A stretch of DNA of 64,000 bases from an uncultured Nesterenkonia sp. (GTDB lineage: Bacteria; Actinomycetota; Actinomycetes; Actinomycetales; Micrococcaceae). The notes under the pieces were generated by a model, which saw only the letters and a list, made by a program, of their open reading frames with translations, searched no databases and was not told where the DNA came from. The translations under genes and the position numbers were made by a program. The stretch lies in assembly GCA_947494195.1 (NCBI GenBank), contig CANLUC010000003.1, forward strand, positions 124,001 to 188,000, in the 5' to 3' direction. Numbering within the stretch: the stretch's first letter is position 1; each line of letters opens with the position of its first letter. Below, in pieces: positions 37,739-46,287 of the stretch.

Positions 37739-38241
37739 GCACGACGGATCCAGAACGCAGTGCAGCGCGCACCGATCCGGAGTCCAGCGCGCTGCCCGAG
37801 CAGCTGGCCGAAGTGATCGAGGAGTTCGCCGAGCTCGAGGAGCGACAGAAGCTGGAGATGCTGCTGGAGTTCTCCCGGGAGCTCCCGGATCTTCCCGAGC
37901 GCTATTCCGGCAGCTACGACCAGATGGAAGAGGTCGTGGAGTGTCAGTCGCCGCTGTTCCTCACGGTGGAGTACGACGACGACGCCGGGACGGCCGAGCT
38001 GTTCTTCGCGGCGCCGCCCGAGGCTCCGACGACCCGCGGATTCGCCGCGATCCTGCATGAAGGGCTCAACGGGTTGAGCTACGAGCAGATCCTCGGCGTG
38101 CCCGACGATCTCTCCGAACGACTGGGGCTGGCCCGGGCGATCACTCCCCTGCGCCTGCGGGGGATGACTGCGATGTTAGGCCGGATCAAACGTAATATCC
38201 GGGCTCACCTGGCCGAGACTGCCCCGGGGCGGGCCGGCTGA
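37735..38241 (+). CDS. SufE family sulfur-acceptor protein
   Basis: A 168-aa SufE-fold protein. The sulfur-accepting Cys70 lies in [19 protein letters not shown], followed by [24 protein letters not shown]. SufE normally takes persulfide from the cysteine desulfurase SufS; no desulfurase is near, and translational coupling to SseA suggests sulfur comes from the rhodanese. The N-terminus has about 20 extra polar residues. Its last 56 bases overlap the convergent hydrolase gene. Confidence 0.9.
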   Translation: MSTTDPERSAARTDPESSALPEQLAEVIEEFAELEERQKLEMLLEFSRELPDLPERYSGSYDQMEEVVECQSPLFLTVEYDDDAGTAELFFAAPPEAPTTRGFAAILHEGLNGLSYEQILGVPDDLSERLGLARAITPLRLRGMTAMLGRIKRNIRAHLAETAPGRAG

Positions 38242-39565
38242 AGAGGTCGGTGAGCCATTCGACCACCGTCGCATCCCAGCGCCGCGGGTCGTGGTTCCAT
38301 TCCTTGACGTGGCGGGCCTGCGCGAAGGAGACATAGCTGACCTTCGAGTTCTTCCGGGCGAGATCCCGGGAGGGCCCGTAGGGCACGATGTTGTCATCGA
38401 CGCTGTGCATGATCAGCACGTGGTGGCGCAGCTGCTCGGCGCGGTCGATCCAGTTCATGGCCTGCAGATCCACCGGGGCGGCCAGCCCGGTGACGCGCCG
38501 TCCGCCTGGATTGGAGATGAACCACTGGCCCAGCCGGCCCACCACAGACGGGATCCGGTTCGCGCGGGCCTGGTAGGCGAGCACATCCATCCAGTCGATG
38601 ACCGGGCCGGTGAGCACCAGGGCGCGGATGTGTTCGGCGAACCGTGACCGGTCTGCGGCCTGCAGCGAGATCGCACCGCCCATGGACCAGCCCAGCAGGA
38701 CGATGTCCTCCGCGCCGCGCTCCAGCGCATAGTCGATCGCCGCCTCGACGTCCTCCCACTCGGTGACGCCCAGCCCGTACCGTCCATCGGAGGCGTCAGG
38801 AGCCTCGCCGTCATTGCGATAGGAGATCAGCAGGGTGTCGATGCCCAACGCGGAGGTCGCCGCCAGGGCACGGATGCCCTCCGTGCGGTTGCTGCCGCGG
38901 CCGTGGACTCCGATGGCCCAGATGTTGCGTCCGGCCAGCGGAGGCCCTTCGCCCTCGGGTCGGCCCGCCGCACGAGGCTGGGGCGGGACGTGCCAGGCCG
39001 GCGAGGGCCCGCCCGGCAGTGTGATGACGACTTCTTCGCTCTCGAACCCGGCGTGGCTCGGGTTCAGGTAGACCACAGAGGTCCACCAGCCACGGACTGC
39101 CGTGCGGAGATCTCCGCCGTAGACCTTCTCCACTGGGCGTGTCACGGTGCCGCCCTTGGGCTCCAGCGCGGAGATCGGTCCGATGCGCGCCAGGGATCGA
39201 CCCCCATGGAAGAACAGCCCGTAGGTGCCGTCCACCACCGTCTCCGCGGTGATGGGCAGAATCACCTCGTCACCGTCGGGTCCACGGGTGACGGCCAGTA
39301 TCTCGAGATCCTCTGCTCGTTCCCGCACCGGGGTCACGACGGCGCGGGCGAAGTACCCGGCGAGCCCGGAAGCGGCGGCGGCCAGCGTCATGCCGGTCGC
39401 CAGTCCGGTGCCGGTTCCCAGCGCCACTGCCCGGACCCACGGAGTAGGCGCCTGATGCGTCGTCTTGGCGGAGGATCTCCGGCGACCCCACCATGATCCG
39501 ACGCGCCGTTCGCCGGGACCTTCGAGTGCGGCCGGTGCACTGTGCTCTTTCAGCCTGGACTTCAT
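38186..39565 (-). CDS. Alpha/beta hydrolase with N-terminal membrane anchor
   Basis: A 459-aa protein. A basic N-terminus precedes a hydrophobic stretch (AVALGTGTGLATGMTLAAAASGLAGYFA), likely a membrane anchor. The C-terminal half is an alpha/beta hydrolase: nucleophile elbow GWSMGG, acid in HSVDDNIVP, His in ARHVKEWN. The substrate is unknown; similar proteins are annotated as prolyl-oligopeptidase-like hydrolases. The start is unsure (ATG 39565, or GTG 39589); neither has a clear ribosome-binding site. The 3' end overlaps sufE by 56 bases on the opposite strand. Confidence 0.82.
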   Translation of the reverse strand: MKSRLKEHSAPAALEGPGERRVGSWWGRRRSSAKTTHQAPTPWVRAVALGTGTGLATGMTLAAAASGLAGYFARAVVTPVRERAEDLEILAVTRGPDGDEVILPITAETVVDGTYGLFFHGGRSLARIGPISALEPKGGTVTRPVEKVYGGDLRTAVRGWWTSVVYLNPSHAGFESEEVVITLPGGPSPAWHVPPQPRAAGRPEGEGPPLAGRNIWAIGVHGRGSNRTEGIRALAATSALGIDTLLISYRNDGEAPDASDGRYGLGVTEWEDVEAAIDYALERGAEDIVLLGWSMGGAISLQAADRSRFAEHIRALVLTGPVIDWMDVLAYQARANRIPSVVGRLGQWFISNPGGRRVTGLAAPVDLQAMNWIDRAEQLRHHVLIMHSVDDNIVPYGPSRDLARKNSKVSYVSFAQARHVKEWNHDPRRWDATVVEWLTDLFSRPAPGQSRPGEPGYYV

Positions 39566-39610
39566 GACGATCAGCTTACGCGCGCCCACGGATCATGATG
39601 AGATAGAGAC

Positions 39611-40027
39611 ATGAGTGAGAATCAACTTCCTGGACCCTCCGACGACCAGTGGCGCGAGAAGCTCAGTCCGCAGGAGTTTCAGGTGCTTCGCGAAGGGGGC
39701 ACCGAACGTGCCTACACCGGTGAATACTGGGACAACAAGGCGGCGGGCATGTATTCCTGCCGGGCCTGCGGCGCCGCGCTGTTCACCTCCACCGAGAAGT
39801 TCGACTCCCGCTGCGGCTGGCCGAGCTTCTTCGAGCCCGCCGCAGACGCGAACATCCGGTATCTGCGGGATGTCTCGATGGGCATGGAACGCGTCGAGGT
39901 GCGCTGCGGCTCCTGCGACTCCCATCTGGGGCATCTCTTCACCGGCGAAGGCTTCGACACCCCCACGGATCAGCGCTACTGCATCAACTCCATCTCGATG
40001 GACTTCCACCCGAGCGAGGAGGGCTGA
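39611..40027 (+). CDS. msrB: Peptide methionine-R-sulfoxide reductase MsrB
   Basis: A 138-aa reductase for methionine-R-sulfoxide. Structural zinc is held by Cys50/Cys53 (CRAC) and Cys99/Cys102 (CGSC); the catalytic cysteine is Cys124 in QRYCINSISMDF and a possible resolving cysteine is Cys68 in SRCGWPSF. All family-essential residues are present. It lies two bases before the threonine aldolase gene, 9.5 kb from msrA. Confidence 0.96.
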   Translation: MSENQLPGPSDDQWREKLSPQEFQVLREGGTERAYTGEYWDNKAAGMYSCRACGAALFTSTEKFDSRCGWPSFFEPAADANIRYLRDVSMGMERVEVRCGSCDSHLGHLFTGEGFDTPTDQRYCINSISMDFHPSEEG

Positions 40028-40029
40028 GC

Positions 40030-41088
40030 GTGACGCTGACCGATGCACCCGCCCACGTCCTCGACGCCTCCTTCGCCTCGGACAACGTGGCCGGCGTCTC
40101 TCCCGAGATCCTGCAGGCGCTGAGCCGGGTCAATTCGGATTCGGCACTGCCCTACGGCGCTGATCCCGTCACGACCGAGCTGCGCGAGGTCACCAAGGAG
40201 GTCTTCGGCCCGCGGGCCGAGATCCTGCCGGTGTTCAACGGCACCGGCGCCAACGTGGTCTCGCTGCAGGCCCTGCTCCCACGCTGGGGGGCCGCCATCT
40301 GTTCTGTGCAGGCGCATGTGAACAATGATGAAGGCGCCGCGCCTGAGCACGTGGGCTCGCTGAAGCTGCTCCCGCGGCCCACGCTGAGCGGAAAGCTCAG
40401 CGCCTCCGATGTCGAGGTGGAGATGAAGAACCTCGGATTCGTCCATGCGGCGCAGCCGCTGGCAGTGACGCTGACCCAGTCCACGGAGCTCGGCACGGTG
40501 TACACGCCTGAGGAGATCTCCTCCATCGCCGCCGCGGCGCATGGGCACGGACTCGGCGTGCACATGGACGGCGCGCGGATCTCCAACGCTGCCGCCGCGC
40601 TGGGCTGCTCGCTCGGCGAGATCACGACTGCGGCAGGGGTCGACGTCGTCAGTCTCGGCGGGACCAAGAACGGCGCCATGGCGGCCGAGGCCGTGGTGGT
40701 CATCGAGCCAGATCGGGTTCGCGGCACGGACTACATCCAGAAGTACTCGATGCAGCTCGCCAGCAAGCAGCGCTACGTCTCGGCCCAGCTCCTGGAGCTC
40801 TTCGGCACCGATCTATGGCGGCGCAACGCCACTCACGCGAATGCGCAGGCAGCCAAGCTGGGCCGCGCGCTCAGCGAGGTCGCGGGAGTCACCCTCTCGC
40901 GTCCCACCGAGGTCAATGCCACCTTCCCCGAGGTGCCGATGGCCGTGGCCGACGCAATACGGCGGCGTTATCTGGTCCATGTCTGGGACACTGCGGCCAG
41001 CGGCAATCCGGTGCTGCGCATCATGTGCTCCTGGCATACCAGCGACGCGGAGATCGAGGCCCTGGTGGAGTGCGCGCGGCGCGCCTAG
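40030..41088 (+). CDS. Threonine aldolase family PLP enzyme
   Basis: A 352-aa fold-type I PLP enzyme of the beta-eliminating lyase / low-specificity threonine aldolase family, cleaving threonine to glycine and acetaldehyde. The start SFASDNVAGVSPEILQAL, the substrate site GVHMDGARISNAAAALG and the PLP lysine K213 in SLGGTKNGAMAAE are diagnostic. The start is a GTG at 40030, two bases after the msrB stop, so the genes are probably co-transcribed. Amino-acid specificity (L-allo or L-threonine) is not predictable. Confidence 0.9.
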   Translation: MTLTDAPAHVLDASFASDNVAGVSPEILQALSRVNSDSALPYGADPVTTELREVTKEVFGPRAEILPVFNGTGANVVSLQALLPRWGAAICSVQAHVNNDEGAAPEHVGSLKLLPRPTLSGKLSASDVEVEMKNLGFVHAAQPLAVTLTQSTELGTVYTPEEISSIAAAAHGHGLGVHMDGARISNAAAALGCSLGEITTAAGVDVVSLGGTKNGAMAAEAVVVIEPDRVRGTDYIQKYSMQLASKQRYVSAQLLELFGTDLWRRNATHANAQAAKLGRALSEVAGVTLSRPTEVNATFPEVPMAVADAIRRRYLVHVWDTAASGNPVLRIMCSWHTSDAEIEALVECARRA

Positions 41089-41111
41089 CACGTCAGGCTG
41101 ACTGCGGTTTC

Positions 41112-41117
41112 TAGTCT
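41112..41117 (+). promoter_or_regulatory. Candidate -10 box of the DUF3000 gene (leaderless)
   Basis: TAGTCT, six bases (TGGGGC) before the GTG start at 41124. No ribosome-binding site is present. Confidence 0.48.
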
Positions 41118-41123
41118 TGGGGC

Positions 41124-41825
41124 GTGACAGCATTCGGTCCCATCTCAGGACCCGACCAGCCCGGGGCGACCCGCACCAGCACGAGCGACCCACGCGAAGC
41201 TTCTGGCATCGAAGGCCTGCCCGAGCCGTTCCTGCGTGCGCTCAGCGGGCTCCGTCAGGCGTCTCCTCGAGCCGAGGCGCACGTGGCGGAGGTGCCCGCC
41301 CCCTCCAAGCTGGCACCCTACGCAGTGGCCCTGCGCGCCGAAGTCCAGACGCCCAGCGTCTCTCCCCTGGGGTCCCATCCGACCAGCAGGCTGCGGCCGC
41401 AGCCGGAGGACCCCGAGATCCTCGCCACCGGACGCTTCATCCTGCTCCACGATCCGGCCGGACAGCAGGCCTGGGGCGGGACCTTCCGGGTGGTCATCTA
41501 CATCCGCGCCGAACTCGATGCCGAGATGGGCAACGACCCGCTCCTTGGTTCGGTCGCCTGGACCTGGCTCTGCGATTCCCTGGCCCAGCACGGGGTGGAG
41601 TACAGTCATGCGGGCGGCACGGCCACCCGCATCCTCTCCGAGAGCTTCGGGAGCATGGAGAACCGCCAGCCCAGCAATGACGTGGAACTCCGCGCCTCCT
41701 GGAGCCCCACGGGGCCGAGGTTCGGATCACATCTGCAGGCGTGGGCCGATATGGTCTGCTCCTTCGCCGGGCTGCCGCCGCTGCCCGATGGAGTGATCGC
41801 CCTGCCACATATCAGGAGGAGCTGA
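41124..41825 (+). CDS. DUF3000 family protein
   Basis: A 233-aa protein of an actinobacterial family without known function, encoded beside RNase D as in mycobacteria (Rv2680-Rv2681). Conserved parts are PFLRALSGLRQASPRAEAHVAEVPAPSKLAPYAVAL, GRFILLHDPAGQQAWGGTFRVVIYIRAELDAEM and LRASWSPTG. There is no membrane segment. The start GTG 41124 directly follows a -10 box. RNase D starts five bases after its stop. Confidence 0.88.
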   Translation: MTAFGPISGPDQPGATRTSTSDPREASGIEGLPEPFLRALSGLRQASPRAEAHVAEVPAPSKLAPYAVALRAEVQTPSVSPLGSHPTSRLRPQPEDPEILATGRFILLHDPAGQQAWGGTFRVVIYIRAELDAEMGNDPLLGSVAWTWLCDSLAQHGVEYSHAGGTATRILSESFGSMENRQPSNDVELRASWSPTGPRFGSHLQAWADMVCSFAGLPPLPDGVIALPHIRRS

Positions 41826-41829
41826 CGAC

Positions 41830-43074
41830 GTGTCGGATACCTCGATGGACGCCCCCGATGCGGGACCGCCGCCGCTGCTGACCGAGCCCGAGGACGGGGT
41901 CCCCTTCGTCATCGACACCGAGCGTGGACTGCAGCGCTGCGCCGAGGCGCTGGCCCAGGGCACCGGCCCAGTGGCCGTCGACGCAGAACGAGCCTCGGGC
42001 TTCCGCTATGGTCAGCGCGCCTTCCTGGTCCAGCTCAAGCGCGAAGGCTCCGGCCTCTGGCTGATCGATCCCGAACCCTTCAGCACGCTCGCTCCGGTGC
42101 AGGAGGCCCTCGCAGACGCCGAGTGGATCCTGCACGCCGCCACGCAGGACCTTCCCTGTCTGGCCGAACTCGGCATGCACCCTCACCGTCTCTTCGACAC
42201 AGAGCTCGCCGCACGGCTGAGCGGACTTCCGCGGGTGAGCCTGGGCGCCGTCGTCGAGTCTCTGCTCGAGGTCCGCCTGGCCAAGGAGCACTCAGCTGCC
42301 GACTGGTCGAAGCGCCCGCTCCCCCAGGACTGGCTGCGCTATGCCGCACTCGACGTCGACCTGCTGATCCCGCTGCGTCAGCGGCTGCTCGACCTGTTGC
42401 GGGAGCAGGGAAAGCTGGACTGGGCGCAGGAGGAGTTCGAACACCTGCGCACCCACCGGCCGGTGACCATGCCGCGCAGCGAGCGGTGGCGCAAGGCCTC
42501 GGGGGTCAACAAGCTGAAGTCCCCGCGCAAGCTTGCCGTGCTCCGGGAGCTCTGGGCCGCGCGGGAGAACATGGCGGAGTCCAAGGACGTCTCCCCCGGT
42601 CACATCCTCCCGGATTCTGCGCTGGTCGCGGCCGCCGATGCGATGCCGCGGACGGTTCCGCAGCTGCTCGGCGTCCGTGGTTTCCATGGACGCGCTGCCA
42701 AGCGGGAAGCGCCGAAGTGGCTGCGCGCGATCGAGTCAGGGAGCAAGGATGATGACCAGCCTCCCGCACAGCGCCGCGCGGCCGGCCCGCCTCCGCCTCG
42801 GGCGTGGAAGGATCGCAACCCGCTGGCCTTCCGGCGCTACCGAACCGCGCGTGATTGGCTCACCCACCACGCGGATGAGCTCGACCTGATGCCGGAGACG
42901 CTGCTGACTCCTGCGGTGCTCAAGCAGCTGTGCTGGACCCCGCCTGAGGTCATCGACCTGGACGGCGTCAGTGCCGCGCTGCGGGAGCTCGGCGCCCGGG
43001 AATGGCAGATCGCGCAGTGCGCGGCCATCGTGACCGTGGCGATGCTGGATCCGGAGCCCCTGGAGGCCTTCTGA
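41830..43074 (+). CDS. rnd: RNase D family 3'-5' exonuclease with HRDC domain
   Basis: A 414-aa exoribonuclease. The DEDD residues are in GPVAVDAERASG (Asp51, Glu53), ILHAATQDLPCLAELG and WLRYAALDVDLLIPL; an HRDC nucleic-acid-binding domain follows (KSPRKLAVLRELWAARENMAESKDVSPGHILPDSALVAAAD). E. coli RNase D trims tRNA 3' ends. The C-terminal part from about residue 310 is family-specific. The GTG start at 41830 is preceded by AGGAGGAGC, which lies in the DUF3000 coding end. Confidence 0.93.
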   Translation: MSDTSMDAPDAGPPPLLTEPEDGVPFVIDTERGLQRCAEALAQGTGPVAVDAERASGFRYGQRAFLVQLKREGSGLWLIDPEPFSTLAPVQEALADAEWILHAATQDLPCLAELGMHPHRLFDTELAARLSGLPRVSLGAVVESLLEVRLAKEHSAADWSKRPLPQDWLRYAALDVDLLIPLRQRLLDLLREQGKLDWAQEEFEHLRTHRPVTMPRSERWRKASGVNKLKSPRKLAVLRELWAARENMAESKDVSPGHILPDSALVAAADAMPRTVPQLLGVRGFHGRAAKREAPKWLRAIESGSKDDDQPPAQRRAAGPPPPRAWKDRNPLAFRRYRTARDWLTHHADELDLMPETLLTPAVLKQLCWTPPEVIDLDGVSAALRELGAREWQIAQCAAIVTVAMLDPEPLEAF

Positions 43075-43116
43075 GGCCAGGCAGGATTCCGCAGGGGTCA
43101 CGGTTTCCCCCTTGGT

Positions 43117-43132
43117 TACCCACGGGTAGTAT
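43117..43132 (+). promoter_or_regulatory. fadB promoter with overlapping palindrome
   Basis: TACCC-AC-GGGTA (43117-43128) is a perfect 5-bp inverted repeat; its right end is shared with the -10-like TAGTAT (43127-43132), 65 bases before fadB. This placement suits a repressor, perhaps of the TetR type that commonly controls fatty-acid oxidation genes in Actinobacteria. Confidence 0.5.
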
Positions 43133-43197
43133 GTGAGCTGAGACTCATCCGAGGCGCGGCATGTCCGCGCTCATCCTCACGTCACGGAGGCCACGAC

Positions 43198-45351
43198 ATG
43201 GCAGCAGCGAACGCCCACGACATCGACGAAGACGCACTGGACTTCTCCCGGTTCACCGAGCTCGCGTCGGTCTTCGGCGACGAGGTCGTCACGCACAGCC
43301 GGGTCGAGGACATCGAGCTTCCGCACGGCGCGGGCACGTTCCTGCTCATCCGGCTGGACAACGACCACCCCAAGCGGCCGTCCACGCTCGGCCCGAGCAG
43401 CCTGATCGAGTTCGGCGAGACGCTCGCCGCCGCGCTGCCACGGGCTCGCGCCGGTGAGATCGCCGGCATCGGTGTGATCGGGAAACCGGGCGTGCTGGCC
43501 GCCGGGGCTGACCTCGGGGCGGCGGAGCGTGTGGACTCCGCAGATCACTCCTACGCGATGGCGGACCTGGGTCACCAGGCCTACCGACTGCTTGAGGACT
43601 TTCCCGTCCCCAGCTTCGCGTTCATCAACGGCACCGCGCTCGGCGGTGGGCTGGAGATCGCACTGGCGGCCCACCATCGCACCGTGTCCACGGCGGCCAA
43701 AGGCATCGGCCTGCCCGAAGCCTTCCTGGGGCTGGTTCCCGGGTGGGGCGGCGTGTTCCGGCTGCCACGCCTCATCGGTCCTGAAGCGGCGGCCCAGGTC
43801 ATCTTCTCCAACGCGCTGAGCAACAACCGCACCCTCACGGGAGACACGGTCTATTCACTGGGCATCGCCGATCAGCTTCTGGAGGCTGAGAACTTCGAGG
43901 CGGAGAGCCTGGACTATGCGGCGCGGATCCTCAGCGCGGACCCCACCACCACCGAGGCGCTCGTGGCGCACCGCCGCCGCGACGACTCTCCCGAGGCCTG
44001 GGAGCGAGCGATCACGACAGCGGAGCGCACCGTCGCCGCGAAGCTGGGAGACACCGCTCCCGCCCCCCTGCGCGCCCTGGAACTCTTCCGCCGGGTGCCA
44101 GAACGCAGCCGAGAGCAGAGCCGCGAGGCCGAATGCGCCGCGCTCGGCGAGCTGATGCTCACCGACGAGTTCCGCAACACCGTGTACTCCTTCCTGGGTC
44201 TGCTGCAGAAGCGTGCCAAACGTCCCGCAGGAGTTCCCGAGGCGGCTCCTCGCAGCATCGCCAAGGTCGGCGTCGTCGGCGCCGGTCTGATGGCCTGCCA
44301 GCTGGCCATGGTCTTCGCCCAGCAGCTGAAGGTCCCTGTGGTGCTCACCGATGTGGACCAGGCCCGGGTGGACAAGGGCCTGGCGCATATCGAGTCGCAG
44401 ATCGGCAGGCTCGCGGAGAAGGGCCGGCTCAATCCTGAACAGGCCGCCGCGGTCCAGGGTCTCATCACCGGCTCCACTGACAAGTCTGTCTACGCCGACG
44501 CCGATTTCGTGATCGAGGCGGTGTTCGAGGAGACCGGTGTGAAGAAGCAGGTGTTCGCGGAGTTGGAGCAGATCGTGCCGCCCGAGACCATCCTCGCGAC
44601 CAACACCTCCTCGCTCTCGGTGAGCGAGATGGCCGCTGCCCTTGAGCACCCAGAACGGGTCATCGGCTTCCACTTCTTCAACCCGGTGGCCGCGATGCCG
44701 CTGGTCGAGATCGCTCGCGCACCGCAGACGGCTGATGTTCCCATCGCCACGGCCTTCCAGCTCGCGGCGGGCCTGCGCAAGACTCCGGTGCTCACCAGCG
44801 ACTCCACCGCGTTCGTGGTCAACCGCGTGCTGCTTCGTCTGATGGCTGAGGTGCAGCGGGCCTTCGACGAGGGCACCGACGCCGCGACCGCCGATGCCGC
44901 GCTGCGCCCCATCGGACTGCCGATGAGCCCGTTCACCCTGCTGGCCATGGTGGGGATCCCGGTGGCGCAGCATGTCACCGAGTCGCTGCACAGCAGCTTC
45001 GGCGAGCGGTTCCACGTCTCGGCGAACCTGCAGCGGCTGATCGACGCCGGGGTCACCGAGATCTGGAGCACCGACGAGGCCGGCAGGCCCTATATCAAGG
45101 ACAGCACCCGTGAGCTGATGCGCTTCGGCAGCACGCCGCGCAGTGCCGAGGAGCTGCTCACCACGGTGCAGGACGCGCTGGCCGAGGAGATCTCGATGAT
45201 GCTCGACGAGGGCGTCGTCGCCTCCCGCGAGGACATCGACCTGTGCATGATCCTCGGAGCCGGCTGGCCGCTGCACCGCGGGGGCATCACCCCGTATCTG
45301 GACCAGGTCGGTGCGAGCCAGCGGGTGAACGGAAGGACGTTCGGAGCATGA
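43198..45351 (+). CDS. fadB: Fatty acid oxidation multifunctional protein (enoyl-CoA hydratase / 3-hydroxyacyl-CoA dehydrogenase)
   Basis: A 717-aa beta-oxidation protein. The N-terminal crotonase domain has the oxyanion and catalytic regions AAGADLGAAERVD, NGTALGGGLEIALAAHHR and GIGLPEAFLGLVPGWGG (both Glu present). The NAD domain starts at VGVVGAGLMACQLAMVF and includes the catalytic His in VIGFHFFNPVAAMPLVEI. The C-terminal 3HCDH domains complete it. GGAGG precedes the ATG by seven bases. No thiolase gene is adjacent. The stop overlaps the Rieske gene by four bases. Confidence 0.94.
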   Translation: MAAANAHDIDEDALDFSRFTELASVFGDEVVTHSRVEDIELPHGAGTFLLIRLDNDHPKRPSTLGPSSLIEFGETLAAALPRARAGEIAGIGVIGKPGVLAAGADLGAAERVDSADHSYAMADLGHQAYRLLEDFPVPSFAFINGTALGGGLEIALAAHHRTVSTAAKGIGLPEAFLGLVPGWGGVFRLPRLIGPEAAAQVIFSNALSNNRTLTGDTVYSLGIADQLLEAENFEAESLDYAARILSADPTTTEALVAHRRRDDSPEAWERAITTAERTVAAKLGDTAPAPLRALELFRRVPERSREQSREAECAALGELMLTDEFRNTVYSFLGLLQKRAKRPAGVPEAAPRSIAKVGVVGAGLMACQLAMVFAQQLKVPVVLTDVDQARVDKGLAHIESQIGRLAEKGRLNPEQAAAVQGLITGSTDKSVYADADFVIEAVFEETGVKKQVFAELEQIVPPETILATNTSSLSVSEMAAALEHPERVIGFHFFNPVAAMPLVEIARAPQTADVPIATAFQLAAGLRKTPVLTSDSTAFVVNRVLLRLMAEVQRAFDEGTDAATADAALRPIGLPMSPFTLLAMVGIPVAQHVTESLHSSFGERFHVSANLQRLIDAGVTEIWSTDEAGRPYIKDSTRELMRFGSTPRSAEELLTTVQDALAEEISMMLDEGVVASREDIDLCMILGAGWPLHRGGITPYLDQVGASQRVNGRTFGA

Positions 45352-45791
45352 CTCAATCCCCCTGCGCGCGCCGCCGCTTCCTGCACACCTCCGCGCTCGG
45401 CGCCGCCGCCGGGGCGGCGGTGCTGAGCGGCTGCGGCGTTCCCGAGAGCGCGTCCCCCTCGAGCCCCGCCGTGGAGACTCCGCCGAGCGACGCGCCCTGG
45501 AGCGATGTGCTGCCGGCCGCGGAGCTGCCTGTGGGCACGAGCCGTGAAGCCTCGGTCGGCGAGATCCAGCTGCTGCTGCATCGCAGCGAGGAGGCCACGG
45601 TCCACGCCTTCTCGGCCGTGTGCACGCATCAAGGCTGCGCGGTGGCCGCCGAGCAGGAGCGCTTTGCCTGCCCCTGTCACGGCTCGTTGTTCAACCTTCA
45701 GACCGGAGCGCCCGAGAGCGGACCCGCTCAGGAGCCGTTGGCCAGCTACCCCGCCGAGATCAGCGGAGACACGGTGCGCGTCCGGGTCTGA
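45348..45791 (+). CDS. Tat-exported Rieske [2Fe-2S] lipoprotein
   Basis: A 147-aa secreted protein. The signal peptide has a twin-arginine motif (RRRFLHTSA) and a lipobox (LSGC, Cys29), so it should be folded in the cytosol, exported by Tat and lipid-anchored. After a Ser/Pro linker comes one Rieske domain: CTHQGC and CPCHGS give ligands Cys92, His94, Cys108 and His111, with Cys97 and Cys110 for the disulfide. The redox partner is unknown. Its ATG overlaps the fadB stop (ATGA), an odd pairing of a cytosolic and a surface protein. Confidence 0.9.
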   Translation: MTQSPCARRRFLHTSALGAAAGAAVLSGCGVPESASPSSPAVETPPSDAPWSDVLPAAELPVGTSREASVGEIQLLLHRSEEATVHAFSAVCTHQGCAVAAEQERFACPCHGSLFNLQTGAPESGPAQEPLASYPAEISGDTVRVRV

Positions 45792-45793
45792 CC

Positions 45794-46285
45794 TCAGCCG
45801 AGCTTCAGATCGACCTTCGATGCGGGCACATCAGAGCCACGGATGGCCGCCTTCACCGCATCACGCGCCTTGCCCTGGTGCAGGGTGGAGAACCGCATCA
45901 CGCTGGCGTGTCCGTTCTGATGAGTCTCCACCACGGGATCACCGAGCGCGCCCAGTCCACGCCAGGCGAGCACGGCGAGCACCTCGCGCTGCACCGTCTG
46001 GACGTTGCGCTCCTCCGAGGAGCTGGGTCGCTGTGCCTTCAGCGGATAGACCAGTCGCAGCTCGGTGAGCGATTCCGCCCGAGCCTCCTCGAACCCATCC
46101 TCGCGACACTGGGCTTGGAAGCTGTCCAGCAGCTGATCTGCTTCCTCGGGGTCTGCCTTCTCGGCCGTGATCTTGCCGTTGGTGCCGAGCGTTCCGTGGT
46201 GGATGACGAACTCCTGCGTGGTCTCGTCGAACCATGCTTCGCGGTAGGTCCAGGCTTGGTCTTCTCGGCGGTACAGGGTGAGCAA
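45794..46285 (-). CDS. WGR-like domain protein
   Basis: A 163-aa protein. The first 70 residues (WTYREAWFDETTQEFVIHHGTLGTNGKITAEKADPEEADQLLDSFQAQCREDGFEE) resemble a WGR domain, although the literal Trp-Gly-Arg is replaced by a GTLGTNG turn. WGR domains contact nucleic acid in PARPs and some bacterial regulators. The C-terminal half is unrelated to anything I recognise. It starts two bases after the dxs stop on the same strand, so it is co-transcribed with dxs, with no evident functional link. Confidence 0.65.
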   Translation of the reverse strand: MLTLYRREDQAWTYREAWFDETTQEFVIHHGTLGTNGKITAEKADPEEADQLLDSFQAQCREDGFEEARAESLTELRLVYPLKAQRPSSSEERNVQTVQREVLAVLAWRGLGALGDPVVETHQNGHASVMRFSTLHQGKARDAVKAAIRGSDVPASKVDLKLG

Positions 46286-46287
46286 GG

